Source: Candidatus Helarchaeota archaeon
GTDB taxonomy: Archaea; Asgardarchaeota; Lokiarchaeia; Helarchaeales; RDOG01
Assembly (NCBI GenBank): GCA_019058315.1
Contig: JAHPZH010000004.1
Location: 434,001-498,000 of the forward strand
Reading direction: 5' to 3'
DNA: 64,000 nucleotides
The notes beneath the pieces were generated by a model that was given only the letters and a program-made list of their open reading frames with translations, made no database searches and had not been told where the DNA came from. The translations under genes and the position numbers were made by a program. Below, piece after piece: positions 45,046 through 56,194 of this stretch (positions are counted from its first letter, which is position 1; each line of letters begins with the position of its first letter).

Positions 45046-47679
45046 TTGACGGAAACAGAAGAAAAATACCGCTTAATTTCAGAAAATTTTAAAGATTTAA
45101 TTACTTTACTTAATAACAATTTGGTAATTGAATTCATTAATGAACTGTCATATTTTAATTTATTAGGTTATATGAACGATGATATTCTTGAAAAATCCGT
45201 TTTTGAATTGATTCACCCAGAAGATCGCGAACTTACTAAAATAATATTCAAAAATATTCCGAAAAAGGGGGAGAGATCTATACAGCATAGATTCAAACAT
45301 AAAGATGAAAATTACTTATGGTTTGAAACAAGTATTAGAAGATTTTTTAAAAAAGCTGATAGAGATGGAATTCTTTTAATTTCGAGAGATATAACTGAAA
45401 TTAAAAAAGCCGAAGAACGGTTAAATAAATCAATGAATAGATATCGTCTCATAACTGAAAATGCTAATGATTTAATTGCCATTCTTAACGATAAAATGGA
45501 ACATGAATATATTAATGAAAAAACCAATTTGAAAATATTGGGCTATTCCAAGGAGGATTTAATAGGAAAAACTCCAATTAATCTAATACATCCAGACAAC
45601 CTCAAAGACATTATCAATATTTTTAAAAAAGGTTTTGAAATGGGAGAAGGGAAAGGAGAGTATAGGTATAAACGAAAAGACGGCAGATATATTTGGTTAG
45701 AGAGCAGAGGGATAACATTCCAAGATTTAGATGGAAAACAAAAAGCATTAGTAATATCGAGAGATATTTCTGATAGAAAAATCACCGAACATAGTTTAAA
45801 AGACTCTGAAGAAAAATTTAGAACAATTGCTGAACAATCACTCGTCGGTTTGGCTATTATTCAAGATGGAATGGTAAAATTTGTTAATGAGGCTGCATCA
45901 AAAATTACTGAATATTCCATTCGGGAAATGGAAGGATGGAAAACTAAAAAGTTTTTTGATCATATTCATCAAGATGACAGATGGTCTAGTTTAGATCTAT
46001 TTTTGAGATTAATAGAAGGGAAAATTAATGTTATTACAAGTTATATCATTCGATTAGTTACTAAATCTGGAAAAATAAAGTGGATTGATTGTTACTCCAC
46101 ATTATTATCATATGAAGGAAGCAATGCTATTCTAGCTGCATTTTTAGATATTACAGAAAAGAAAAAAATTGAACATAAATTATTGGAATCCGAAGCAAAG
46201 TGGCAATCTGTTTTAACTAATACTCCTGCTATAGTTATTATTATAGATTGTAATGGAATAATTAAATATGTTAATCGGACAGTATCAGGATTTTCAATAG
46301 AAAGAACAATTGGTACAAGCATTTATGATTATACTCCACAACGATATCATGAAATGATTAGGAAAAAAATTAACAAATCATTCCAAACGGGAGAATCTGG
46401 AAGTTATGAAATAGAAGGAATGGGAAATGATGGAACTATTGCATGGTACTCTACACAAATCGGACCAATAAAGCAAGAAGGGCAAATAAATGTGGTTTCG
46501 TTAATAATTACGGATATAACGAAACGTATAGAAATAGAACAAAAACTAAAGGAATCTGAGGAAAAATTTCGTTTAAGAATAAAAAATTTGGGCGATATAA
46601 TTTTTGAAGTAGATTCAAGAGGAAAGTTTTGTTATATTTCTCCACAAATAAAAGATTTTATTGGTTACAAACCAGAAGAATTGTTAAATAAGGATTCATT
46701 TGAATTAGTCCATCCAGAAGATTTAGAATTTGCTAAGAGTCGAATGATACGAGCCCTCCAAAAAGGTGCAACTAGTAATACTTTTGAATATCGTTTAAAA
46801 CATAAAGACGGATTTTACAAGACTTTTTCAGTAAAAGGAGGGAAAATAGGAAAAGGCGAAGAGCTAAGGCTTGTATGCTCTGCAAGAGATGTTACTGAGC
46901 AGAGAAACACCGAAAAAGCACTAAAAGAATCCCAAAAAGAACTTTTAGAAAAAAGAAAACTAGCTGCAGTAGGTCAACTTGCGGCAGGTGTCGCCCATGA
47001 GCTCAATACACCCCTTGCAAATTTAAATCTCACAGCTGAATATATTTCAAATATACTAAATAAACAAAAGAATAATTCAAATAAAACCATTCTATTACAG
47101 GAAATGATGGATATAAAGGATCAGATTCAATTTTGTGCGAAAATAGTGAAACAACTCCTTCAATTTTCAAGAAAAATGGATTTAAACTTAATTAAAACAG
47201 ATATTTATTCTCTATTGACCGAGATCATAAAAAGCCCCTCAAATATATCAAAACTAAAAGAAAAGGATATTAAAGTAACTATAGAATCCGAAGAGAAATT
47301 CAAAATATATGTCGACAGGGTGCTCCTTTCCCAAGTTTTCCAGAACTTAATAGATAATTCAATAGATGCATTAGAAAATATGAATGGAAAATCTACAATT
47401 AGAATTACTCTCAAAAAGAAAAATAATGAAGTAGAAATAGTTTTTATTGATAATGGTAAGGGTATTAAAGAATCAGATTTATCAAGGGTTTTTGAACCTT
47501 TCTTTTCCACAAAAGGAGTAGGCAAAGGAATAGGACTCGGTCTGGCGATTTGCAGCGGTATAGTTGAGAAACATGGAGGAAATATTAGTATTAATAGCGT
47601 GTTTGGTAAAGGAACAGAGGTAAAAGTTACTTTAGCTTTATTAAAAAATTACAAAAAAAACGAAAAAAATTTTGAATGA
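45046..47679 (+). CDS. Five-PAS histidine kinase
   Basis: 877 residues from TTG 45046, which has AAGGAG 6 nt upstream; an earlier in-frame TTG at 45007 has no such site. Five PAS units are each introduced by a SEEKYRL-like helix (near residues 5, 130, 255, 380 and 505). HisKA has H651 in AHELNTPLANL, and HATPase has DNGKGI, FEPFFSTK and GIGLGLAI. It is cytoplasmic. The adjacent response regulators on both sides are probable partners. Confidence 0.92.
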   Translation: MTETEEKYRLISENFKDLITLLNNNLVIEFINELSYFNLLGYMNDDILEKSVFELIHPEDRELTKIIFKNIPKKGERSIQHRFKHKDENYLWFETSIRRFFKKADRDGILLISRDITEIKKAEERLNKSMNRYRLITENANDLIAILNDKMEHEYINEKTNLKILGYSKEDLIGKTPINLIHPDNLKDIINIFKKGFEMGEGKGEYRYKRKDGRYIWLESRGITFQDLDGKQKALVISRDISDRKITEHSLKDSEEKFRTIAEQSLVGLAIIQDGMVKFVNEAASKITEYSIREMEGWKTKKFFDHIHQDDRWSSLDLFLRLIEGKINVITSYIIRLVTKSGKIKWIDCYSTLLSYEGSNAILAAFLDITEKKKIEHKLLESEAKWQSVLTNTPAIVIIIDCNGIIKYVNRTVSGFSIERTIGTSIYDYTPQRYHEMIRKKINKSFQTGESGSYEIEGMGNDGTIAWYSTQIGPIKQEGQINVVSLIITDITKRIEIEQKLKESEEKFRLRIKNLGDIIFEVDSRGKFCYISPQIKDFIGYKPEELLNKDSFELVHPEDLEFAKSRMIRALQKGATSNTFEYRLKHKDGFYKTFSVKGGKIGKGEELRLVCSARDVTEQRNTEKALKESQKELLEKRKLAAVGQLAAGVAHELNTPLANLNLTAEYISNILNKQKNNSNKTILLQEMMDIKDQIQFCAKIVKQLLQFSRKMDLNLIKTDIYSLLTEIIKSPSNISKLKEKDIKVTIESEEKFKIYVDRVLLSQVFQNLIDNSIDALENMNGKSTIRITLKKKNNEVEIVFIDNGKGIKESDLSRVFEPFFSTKGVGKGIGLGLAICSGIVEKHGGNISINSVFGKGTEVKVTLALLKNYKKNEKNFE

Positions 47680-47681
47680 TT

Positions 47682-47717
47682 ATGTTCATTCCAGTTGAGT
47701 TAATAGCTTTTATATTA
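47682..47717 (+). promoter_or_regulatory. Element and TATA box upstream of REC-wHTH gene
   Basis: GTTC-N7-TTGAGTTAATAGCTTTTATATTA at 47684-47716, almost identical to the promoter at 43431, lies immediately after the kinase stop codon and about 160 bp before the TTG start at 47872. TATA box at about 47707-47715. Confidence 0.65.
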
Positions 47718-47871
47718 ATAGTCGGAGTTTATTATAAAATTTTCAAATTTACAGTTATTTAATTTAATTATATCTGGTTAAAAGAAATGATAAGTAAAAA
47801 AGAAGCTAAAATATGGCAAATAAATATTTTTAGATTTTATCTGTCAATTTAATGTGGGAGGTTAAAATAAA

Positions 47872-48537
47872 TTGAGAATACTTATAGTTGATGATGATAA
47901 AATTTTCCTAGATAAAATTAAAAAAATATTAACATTAGATCAACATTCAATAGTAACTTCTATTTCGGGGGAAAATGCGTTATTAGAACTTGAAAAGAAC
48001 GAATTTGACCTCATTTTAACCGATTTAAAAATGCCTGGATTATCTGGGGTAGATTTAATAAAAAAAATAAGAGAAAAGGGAATAGATATAATAATAATTG
48101 TTATAACAGGTTATGGTTCAATAGAATCTGCAGTTGAATCAATGAAATCCGGAGCTTATGACTATATTCTTAAACCCTTCGAAATAACTACTTTAAAAAA
48201 TAAATTAAAAGAAGTTGAAACTGAATTAAAATTAAAACAAAAACCTGTCTTGATAAATCCTGTTTTTAATGAATTAATAAAATTAGTTTTACATCCTGTA
48301 AGAAAGGAAATTATTACAATTCTAAAAACAGAAATAAAATTGAATTTTGACGAAATTTATAAAAAATTAAAAATTGATAATTCAATAAATCTTAATTCTC
48401 ACATTAACCGATTGATTCGAGAAAATGTTATTAAAAAAGACCAAGAATCTTACTCTCTTTCGCCAACTGGAATAATGTTAGTCGATTTTGTTTCACAATT
48501 AGAAAATTTAAGCCATTCATATCCCAGTTCCCAATAA
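47872..48537 (+). CDS. Response regulator, REC-winged helix
   Basis: 221 residues. The receiver (1-118, with D in LILTDLKMPGLSG and ILKPF) is highly similar to that at 43645, followed directly by an ArsR-type winged helix (NELIKLVLHPVRKEIITIL, then NLNSHINRLIRENVI). It has no DUF835. TTG 47872 has GGGAGGT upstream. The shared receiver suggests both regulators take signals from the same kinases, and the shared promoter suggests mutual or self control. Confidence 0.92.
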   Translation: MRILIVDDDKIFLDKIKKILTLDQHSIVTSISGENALLELEKNEFDLILTDLKMPGLSGVDLIKKIREKGIDIIIIVITGYGSIESAVESMKSGAYDYILKPFEITTLKNKLKEVETELKLKQKPVLINPVFNELIKLVLHPVRKEIITILKTEIKLNFDEIYKKLKIDNSINLNSHINRLIRENVIKKDQESYSLSPTGIMLVDFVSQLENLSHSYPSSQ

Positions 48538-48650
48538 TAATTACACAAATTTTTAAAAAATGTTAAGTTTAAGAGTTTGTATTTGTTTTTTCTTAACTTA
48601 TTTGACACTCTAGTAAAATAGATTTGAAATTCTTAAAAAGGTAAATAAAG

Positions 48651-51600
48651 ATGATTAATATTACCATAGAAATAAGTAAACAGCTTAATGATCTTGAATT
48701 TGGTGATCATTTATGCTTTATTTATGAAAATCAAGAAGAACAATATCAATTAATAATTCCCTTTTTACTTTTTGGACTAAATAACAATGAAAAGTGTATT
48801 TACATAACTAATGAAAATACAAAAGAGAATATTATTCAAGCTTTCAAAAAAGTCGATGAACTTGAAAAATACGTCAAGTTGAAGCAATTAGAATTTTTTA
48901 CGAAAGAAGAGATATATCTTCAAAGTGGTCATTTTGACCCAGAAAGAATTTTAAATTTATTAATACAAATGGAAAAATTGGCAATTGAAGAAGGATATAA
49001 AGGGTTAAGAGTTACTGGGGAGATGACTTGGATTCTCACAGGTTTGCCAAAAGTTGAAAGGATTCTTGAATATGAGGCAAAATTAAATTATTTTTTACAA
49101 AAAAGTAAATGTATTACCTTATGTCAATATAATAAAACTAAATTTTTACCAAAATTTCTATTAGATATAATTTATACTCATCCTAAAATAATTATTAACA
49201 GTAAATTATGTGAGAATCCTTATTATATCCCTCCAACTGAATTTCTCGCAAGAATGAGGGGAGACATTTCTTACAGCATTTATGAGAGAGTTACAAATGA
49301 TATTTTTGAGAGAATGACAAAAGAGAGAGAAAATAAAGCAGTAATAAAGAAACTAAAAGAATCTAAAGAAAGATACAGATTAATAACTGAAAATGCTAAT
49401 GATATGATCTGTATTTTGAATAAGAAATTTATTTTTGAATACATAAACGAACAAGTTCATCAAAAAATCTTAGGATATACAAAAAATGATCTAATTGGAC
49501 AAAATGTTATCAATTTATTACCTCCTGAATATATTACGGAAAATTTCGTTGAGGAAATAAGGAAAAGATGGGAACCAGGAGAAGCCACGTTCACTCTCAA
49601 ATTTCGGAAAAAAGACGGAACATATATTTGGTTAGAGACAAGAGGGAGGAAGTTCACCGACCTAGATGGGGAAGAGAAGGTATTATTAATTACTAGAGAT
49701 AATAACGAACGTAGATTAGCCGAACGAAGAATTAAGGAGTCCGAGAAAAAATATAGATTAATAACAGAGAATATAAATGATACAATTGCTATTTTAAATA
49801 ACAAATTTAAAGTTGAGTACGTTAACGAAGAAGCACACAGAAAAATATTAGGATATACTAAAGAAGAATTATTCAATTTGGATGCTAATAAGTATATTCA
49901 TCCTGATGATATTTTAAAAATTATTGAATTAGCTAATAGAAATAGGAAAAAAGGAGAAGGAGATGTTGAATTAAGATTCAGGCGAAAAGATCGAAAATAC
50001 GTCTGGATGGAGCTAAGGGGAAAGAAATTTGTCGATCTAGATGGAAAACAAAAATTTATTGTAATTGGTAGAGATATAACTAAACGGAAATTCGATGAGG
50101 ACAAACTTAAGGAATCTGAAGAAAAATATAGGCTTATTACAGAAAATTTAAATGATTTACTTATCATTTTAAATAAAAAGTTTCGAATTGAATATATTAA
50201 TGAGGAAGTTCATCAAAAAATTCTTGGATATAATAGAGAAAATTTAATTAATAAAGATGTCATGCCCCTTTGTCACCCAGATGATTTGGTAAAAGGTCTT
50301 GAATTAGGAAGGAGAAGATGGGAAAAAGGAGAAGGTCAAATAGAATTCAGAATCAAAAAGAAAGATAGAAATTATATCTGGGTAGAGATAAAAGGGAGAA
50401 GGTTCTTCGATAGAGAAGGTAAAGAAAAATTCTTATTTGTAGGTAGAGACATTAACGAACGCAAAAAAGCTGAGCGAGAACTTAAAGAATCTGAAGAACG
50501 ATATCGTTTAATAACAGAAAATGCAAATGATATGATTACTGTTTTTAATCATAAATTTAAATTAATGTATATAAATGAACCAGTTCATCAAAAAGTTTTG
50601 GGATATTCAAAAGATGAAGTTCTAGGTAAGGATACTCTTAAGTTTGTTCATCCTGATGATTATAGTAAAATATTAGAGATGGGAAGGAAAGGTTGGTTTG
50701 AAAAAAGAAGTATTGTTGAATTTAGATGTAAGAAAAAGGATGGAACATATATTTGGCTTGAATCCAAAGCGAGTAGATTCACCAATAAAGATGGAAAAGA
50801 CAGAACAATACTTTTTAGTCGAGATATTACTGGACGGAAACAAGCGGAGGAAAATTTAAAAAAATCTGAAGAAAAATATCGTTTAATCACTGAAAATATA
50901 AGGGACTTAGTTACTATAGTAAATAATGATTTCAATATAGATTTTATAAATCAGGAGACACATAAACAAGTACTAGGGAAAATAGATCAGAATAAAAAAG
51001 GAATTTCTAATTTTGCACAAATACATCCAGATGATTTTGAAAAAATCATTTCACTTATAAAAAAATGCTTTGAAACAGACAAGCTTATTACTTCAACTGT
51101 TAGGCTTAGAAATCAAAATGGCAAATACTTGCTTTTTGAAGTTAAAGGAAAAACATTTATTGATGAATATGGGGATAAAAAAATTATTGCTATATCAAGA
51201 GATATTACTAAACGAAAGGAAACTGAGGATAAACTTAAAGAATCTGAAGAAAAATATCGATTAATAACCGAAAATGCAAATGATTTGATTTATTTACTTA
51301 ATGGCAGATTTGAATTTGAATTTATTAATGAACAGACTTTTTTTAGATTACTAGGTTATTCAAACAAAGATATACTTGGTAAATCTGCAATTACTTTTGT
51401 ATATCTCGAAGATCGTGAAAAAACAGCAAAATCTTATATTAAATGTATTGAAACAGGAAAAGGATCTTTTGAATATAGATTTAGACATAAGAATGGAAAA
51501 TTCATTTGGGTTGAAGCAGAAGGAAGAAAATTTACTAATAATGAAGGAAATGAAAAAATCCTTATTATTTCGAGAGATGTAACTGAAAGAAAAAGAGTAA

Positions 51601-54600
51601 ATGCCAAATTAAAAGAGTCAGAAACAAAATACTCCACTTTAGTAGAACAGGCAAGAGATGGAGTAGCTATAGTACAAGATGGTATTTTCAAATTTGCTAA
51701 TAAAGCTTTAGGGGAAATAACTGGTTATAAGGTTAATGAATTAATTGGTACATCCTTTATAAATTATATTGCCCTCAAACAGAAAGAGGAAGCAGCTCAA
51801 GAAATAAAACAGAGATTAGCTGGAAAAAGAACACCTTTATTATATGAAACTAAAATTCAATGTAAAGATGGCACTATAAAAGATGTAGATGTATCTGCTA
51901 TCTTTATAAAATACAAGGGGAAACTTGCCAATATGGGGGTTTTACGAGATATAACTGACCGTAAGCTAGCAGAACAAAAAATTAAAGAATCAGAAGAGAA
52001 ATATCGATTAATAACGGAAAATGCAAACGATCTAATTTCAATTTTAAATGAAAATATGAAATTTGAATTTATTAATGAAAGAATATATCTAAAAATTTTG
52101 GGTTATTCTAAGGATGAACTAATCGGAAAAAACCCAATTAATTTAATCCATCCAGATGATTTAGAATTTATAGTAAAAACATTTAAAAAAGTTTTTGAAA
52201 CCGAGGAAGAAAGAGCTGAATACAGATTTAAACGAAAAAATGGGACATATATTTGGTTAGATGCCAGAGGGATAATATTTAAAGATGTAGATGGAAAAAG
52301 AAAAGCATTAGTAATATCAACAGATATTTCTGAGCGTAAACAAAATGAGGAAATGATTAAAGAAAAAAATAAGTTTCTTACAAATGTTATAGAATCACTC
52401 ACATATCCATTTTATGTTATTAATGCTAAGGATTATAAGGTTGAGTTATCAAATTTAGCTGGATCTTTTGGTGACTTAACTAAAAATTCAACTTGTTTTT
52501 CTCTTACTCACAAATCAGATAAACCATGCTCAAATGAATGCCTTTGTCCACTTGAAGAAGTAAAAAAGACAAAAAAAGCTGTTGTTACAGAACATTACCA
52601 TTATAATAAAAATGGAAATTCTAAAATTTTTGAGGTTCATGGTTATCCCATACTAGATAAAGATGGAAATATAACTCAAATAATTGAATATTCACTAGAT
52701 ATCTCTGAGCGTAAAAAAGCAGAAGAAAAATTAAAGGAATCCGAAGAAAAATACCATGGTCTATATGATTCCCTTAAGGATGGAGTTTTAATGACAGATA
52801 TGCTTGGTAATATTCTTGAATGTAATCGAGCTTTCTTAGATATGCTTGATTATTCTGAAAATGAAATAAAGAAATTAACTTATCAAGATTTAACTCCTAA
52901 AAAATGGCATAGAATAGAAGATATGATCGTAAAAGAAAAGATTTTGAAAATAGGATATTCTGATGAATATGAAAAAGAATATATCAAAAAGGATGGAACT
53001 GTTTTACCCGTTAATATCAGAGTTTGGTTAATAAAAAATGAACAGGGGAAAGCCAAGGGTATGTGGGGGATTGTTAGAAATATCACTGAGCGTAAAAAAG
53101 CAGAAAAAGAATTAAAAGAATCTGAAGAAAAATATCGTTTAATAACAGAAAATGCAAATGATATAATTGCGGTTATAAATGACAGATTCAAATTTGAATT
53201 TATTAATGAAAAAACATTTCAGAAAATAACCGGCTATTCAAAAAATGAGGTAATTGGAAAAGATCTTTTTAAATTTATACATGCAGAGGATCAATTCATT
53301 GTATTTAGTGAAGGTAAAAAATATTGGAAAACAGGGGAAGGTATTTCTGAAATTAGGATAAGAATAAAATCTGGTGATTATAGATGGTTTGAAACTAAGG
53401 GAAAAAAATATTATAATACTCAAGGAAAATTTAGACTATTATTTTTTTGTAGAGATATTACAGAACGTAGGAAAGCAGAACAGGATTTGAGAGAATCCGA
53501 AGAAAAATTTAGAACAATTACTGAACAATCTTCGATGGGAATTTACATTGTACAAAGTAATTCAATTGTGTATATGAATAATGTAGTATCAAAAATAAAC
53601 GAATATACTATTCAAGAGATGATGAAATGGTCTCCAAACGACTTTTTAAAGACTGTTCATCCAGATGATCTGCCCTTAATACTCCAACGAATGAATATAA
53701 TCCAAAATCGAGAAATGAATCTTGAACCATTTACTAATAGAATAATCACAAAATTTGGTAACATGAAATGGATTGAAATATACACTAAATCCATTCAATA
53801 TCAAGGAAAATCAGCATTACTAGGTATAATTATCGATGTTACCGAAAAGAAAAAGGCAGAAGCAAATTATCAAGATTTATATCACAGTGCTCCCATCGCT
53901 TACTTATCAATTGGTGAGAATAGCGAAATAAAAATGGTAAATGAAGCAGCTGAACGATTTTTAGGCTATAATTTAAGTGAATTTCAAAAAATGAGGGTTT
54001 TCGATCTCTATGCAGAAGAATCAAAGACAAAAGCTCAGCATTTATTTAAAAAATTTAAGCATGGTGGTTCATGGAAAAATATAGAAATGTTATATAAGAA
54101 AAAAAATGGGGAAAAAGTTTATGGACTTCTATCAGTCAGTCCCATTATAGGAGAAGGGGGGAAAGTCTTAGAAAGTCGCTCAGTCATAGTAGATATCACT
54201 GAAAAGAAAGAATCAGAGAGAGCGTTAAAAGAAGAAAGAGAAAGAGCGCAAAAATATCTTGATATTGCTGGAGTAATTTTTCTGGCAACTAATTTAGAAG
54301 GTAAAGTAACTCTTATTAATCAAAAAGGATGCGAAATCTTGGGATATGAGCAAAATGAGATTATTGATAAAAATTGGTTGGAAAATTTTCTTCCAGAAAT
54401 AGTGAAAGATGAAGTAAGATCAATTTTTTTAAAAGCTATAAATGGGAATTTAGAATCGTTTGAATATAACGAGACTCCCATCCTAACCAAAGACGGGAAA
54501 GAATTGTATATTGCATGGCACAACACAATTCTAAAAGATGAAAACGGAGAAGCAATAGGTACCCTAAGTTCGGGCGAGGACATCACCAAACGAAAACTGG

Positions 54601-56117
54601 CAGAGTTAAAACTTATAGAATCTGAATTAAAATATCGCTTGATTTCAGAGAACGCAAATGATTTGATTTCAGTGATTAATCAAAGAATTGAATTTGAATA
54701 TATCAATGAAGAGGCTTACCAGAAATTATTAGGTATTTCTAGAGGAGAAATAATCGGAAGATCACCATTAGATCTTATACATCCCGATGATCTTGAAACT
54801 GCGATTAAAACTTTCAAAATAAGTTTTAAAACTGGAGAAGGAATGAGTGAATTAAGACTCAAAAGAAAGGATGGAACTTATATCTGGTTTGAAGTTAAAG
54901 GAAAGACTTTCCTAGATAAGGATGGAGAAATTAAAGCAATTGTAATCTCAAGAGATATTACGGATAGAAAGTGGGCAGAAAAGAAAATTTTAGAAAGTGA
55001 GGAAAAATTTAGGACGATTTCAGAAAATACTTTTACTGGGATTATTATCTTACAAGATAATAAGGTGAAATATGCGAATTTAGGAATGGAAAAAATTACT
55101 GAATATTCTAAAAAAGCTATAATGAACTGGACAATAAAAAATTTAATCGATAATTTTCATCCCGCACATAAACCCTTTGTTATAGAACGTCTACGAAAAA
55201 AATCTACTGGAGAGACGACTTTTGTCCCCAATTATACATTTAAATTCTTTTCAAAATCACAGAACGTTAAATGGATTGAAATATATTCTAAAGTCATAAA
55301 TTATCAAGAATCACCTGCAGATTTAATCATTTTTATAGATGTTACAGAAAGAAAAGAAATTGAAAATGAGTTAATAAAAAGCCAACAAGAACTCATGGAA
55401 AAAAATAAATTAGCTGCAGTCGGTCAGCTTGCAGCTGGTGTAGCACACGGGCTTAATACACCTCTAGCAAATATAAACCTAACTGCTGAATATATTTATG
55501 ATTTAGTACATGAAAGGATGAATTTACCAAATTCAACTATACTATTAAAGGAGATCGCGGATATTAAAACTCAAGTTCAATTTTGTGCACAAATTGTCAA
55601 GGATCTCCTTCAATTTTCAAGAAAAATGGATTTAAACTTAAGTAAATTTGAACTTAATGAGTTATTTAAGGAAATCGTTGAATCTCCAGCAATATCATCG
55701 AAAATAAGCAAAAATAGAATAGAAATCTTATTTGAAAATAAAAAAATCTCTGAAATGGAAGGTGATAAAAGGCTCCTGTTCGAAGTTTTCCAGAACCTTA
55801 TAAATAATTCCATTGATGCACTAAAAGATAAAAAAGTCAGACCAGAAATTAAAATAAGACTTCTTAATAGGGATAATAAACTGGAAATAAAAATAGTGGA
55901 TAATGGAATCGGGATTAAACCATCAGATATGCCTAGAATTTTTGAACCATTTTTTTCGACAAAACAAGTAGGTCAAGGAACAGGACTCGGGTTGTCGATC
56001 TGTCGGGGAATAATCGAGAAGCATGGAGGAAAAATCAGTATTAATAGTATTTATGGAAAAGGAACCGAAGTTATAGTTACATTGCCAATATATTACTCTA
56101 TAAAAAATAAGGTATAA
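48651..56117 (+). CDS. Giant MEDS-PAS16 histidine kinase
   Basis: 2488 residues. An N-terminal MEDS domain (about 1-205: FGDHLCFIYENQEEQYQLIIPF, GLRVTGEMTW) has a KaiC-like fold without Walker motifs, as in DcmR sensors. About 16 PAS units follow, most opening with KESEEKYRLITENANDLI-type helices. One (near 1240-1350) has a four-cysteine insert (CFSLTHKSDKPCSNECLC) that might bind a metal. HisKA has H2266 in AHGLNTPLANI (the usual Glu after His is Gly), and HATPase has DNGIGI and GTGLGLSI. No membrane segments. It is far longer than typical kinases of this class. Confidence 0.92.
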   Translation: MINITIEISKQLNDLEFGDHLCFIYENQEEQYQLIIPFLLFGLNNNEKCIYITNENTKENIIQAFKKVDELEKYVKLKQLEFFTKEEIYLQSGHFDPERILNLLIQMEKLAIEEGYKGLRVTGEMTWILTGLPKVERILEYEAKLNYFLQKSKCITLCQYNKTKFLPKFLLDIIYTHPKIIINSKLCENPYYIPPTEFLARMRGDISYSIYERVTNDIFERMTKERENKAVIKKLKESKERYRLITENANDMICILNKKFIFEYINEQVHQKILGYTKNDLIGQNVINLLPPEYITENFVEEIRKRWEPGEATFTLKFRKKDGTYIWLETRGRKFTDLDGEEKVLLITRDNNERRLAERRIKESEKKYRLITENINDTIAILNNKFKVEYVNEEAHRKILGYTKEELFNLDANKYIHPDDILKIIELANRNRKKGEGDVELRFRRKDRKYVWMELRGKKFVDLDGKQKFIVIGRDITKRKFDEDKLKESEEKYRLITENLNDLLIILNKKFRIEYINEEVHQKILGYNRENLINKDVMPLCHPDDLVKGLELGRRRWEKGEGQIEFRIKKKDRNYIWVEIKGRRFFDREGKEKFLFVGRDINERKKAERELKESEERYRLITENANDMITVFNHKFKLMYINEPVHQKVLGYSKDEVLGKDTLKFVHPDDYSKILEMGRKGWFEKRSIVEFRCKKKDGTYIWLESKASRFTNKDGKDRTILFSRDITGRKQAEENLKKSEEKYRLITENIRDLVTIVNNDFNIDFINQETHKQVLGKIDQNKKGISNFAQIHPDDFEKIISLIKKCFETDKLITSTVRLRNQNGKYLLFEVKGKTFIDEYGDKKIIAISRDITKRKETEDKLKESEEKYRLITENANDLIYLLNGRFEFEFINEQTFFRLLGYSNKDILGKSAITFVYLEDREKTAKSYIKCIETGKGSFEYRFRHKNGKFIWVEAEGRKFTNNEGNEKILIISRDVTERKRVNAKLKESETKYSTLVEQARDGVAIVQDGIFKFANKALGEITGYKVNELIGTSFINYIALKQKEEAAQEIKQRLAGKRTPLLYETKIQCKDGTIKDVDVSAIFIKYKGKLANMGVLRDITDRKLAEQKIKESEEKYRLITENANDLISILNENMKFEFINERIYLKILGYSKDELIGKNPINLIHPDDLEFIVKTFKKVFETEEERAEYRFKRKNGTYIWLDARGIIFKDVDGKRKALVISTDISERKQNEEMIKEKNKFLTNVIESLTYPFYVINAKDYKVELSNLAGSFGDLTKNSTCFSLTHKSDKPCSNECLCPLEEVKKTKKAVVTEHYHYNKNGNSKIFEVHGYPILDKDGNITQIIEYSLDISERKKAEEKLKESEEKYHGLYDSLKDGVLMTDMLGNILECNRAFLDMLDYSENEIKKLTYQDLTPKKWHRIEDMIVKEKILKIGYSDEYEKEYIKKDGTVLPVNIRVWLIKNEQGKAKGMWGIVRNITERKKAEKELKESEEKYRLITENANDIIAVINDRFKFEFINEKTFQKITGYSKNEVIGKDLFKFIHAEDQFIVFSEGKKYWKTGEGISEIRIRIKSGDYRWFETKGKKYYNTQGKFRLLFFCRDITERRKAEQDLRESEEKFRTITEQSSMGIYIVQSNSIVYMNNVVSKINEYTIQEMMKWSPNDFLKTVHPDDLPLILQRMNIIQNREMNLEPFTNRIITKFGNMKWIEIYTKSIQYQGKSALLGIIIDVTEKKKAEANYQDLYHSAPIAYLSIGENSEIKMVNEAAERFLGYNLSEFQKMRVFDLYAEESKTKAQHLFKKFKHGGSWKNIEMLYKKKNGEKVYGLLSVSPIIGEGGKVLESRSVIVDITEKKESERALKEERERAQKYLDIAGVIFLATNLEGKVTLINQKGCEILGYEQNEIIDKNWLENFLPEIVKDEVRSIFLKAINGNLESFEYNETPILTKDGKELYIAWHNTILKDENGEAIGTLSSGEDITKRKLAELKLIESELKYRLISENANDLISVINQRIEFEYINEEAYQKLLGISRGEIIGRSPLDLIHPDDLETAIKTFKISFKTGEGMSELRLKRKDGTYIWFEVKGKTFLDKDGEIKAIVISRDITDRKWAEKKILESEEKFRTISENTFTGIIILQDNKVKYANLGMEKITEYSKKAIMNWTIKNLIDNFHPAHKPFVIERLRKKSTGETTFVPNYTFKFFSKSQNVKWIEIYSKVINYQESPADLIIFIDVTERKEIENELIKSQQELMEKNKLAAVGQLAAGVAHGLNTPLANINLTAEYIYDLVHERMNLPNSTILLKEIADIKTQVQFCAQIVKDLLQFSRKMDLNLSKFELNELFKEIVESPAISSKISKNRIEILFENKKISEMEGDKRLLFEVFQNLINNSIDALKDKKVRPEIKIRLLNRDNKLEIKIVDNGIGIKPSDMPRIFEPFFSTKQVGQGTGLGLSICRGIIEKHGGKISINSIYGKGTEVIVTLPIYYSIKNKV

Positions 56118-56194
56118 TTTTTAAAAATTTATAAATAGTACAATATGTTAAAAATATAATTAAATGGGTTAAATTTATTTATGGGTGAAATTTT

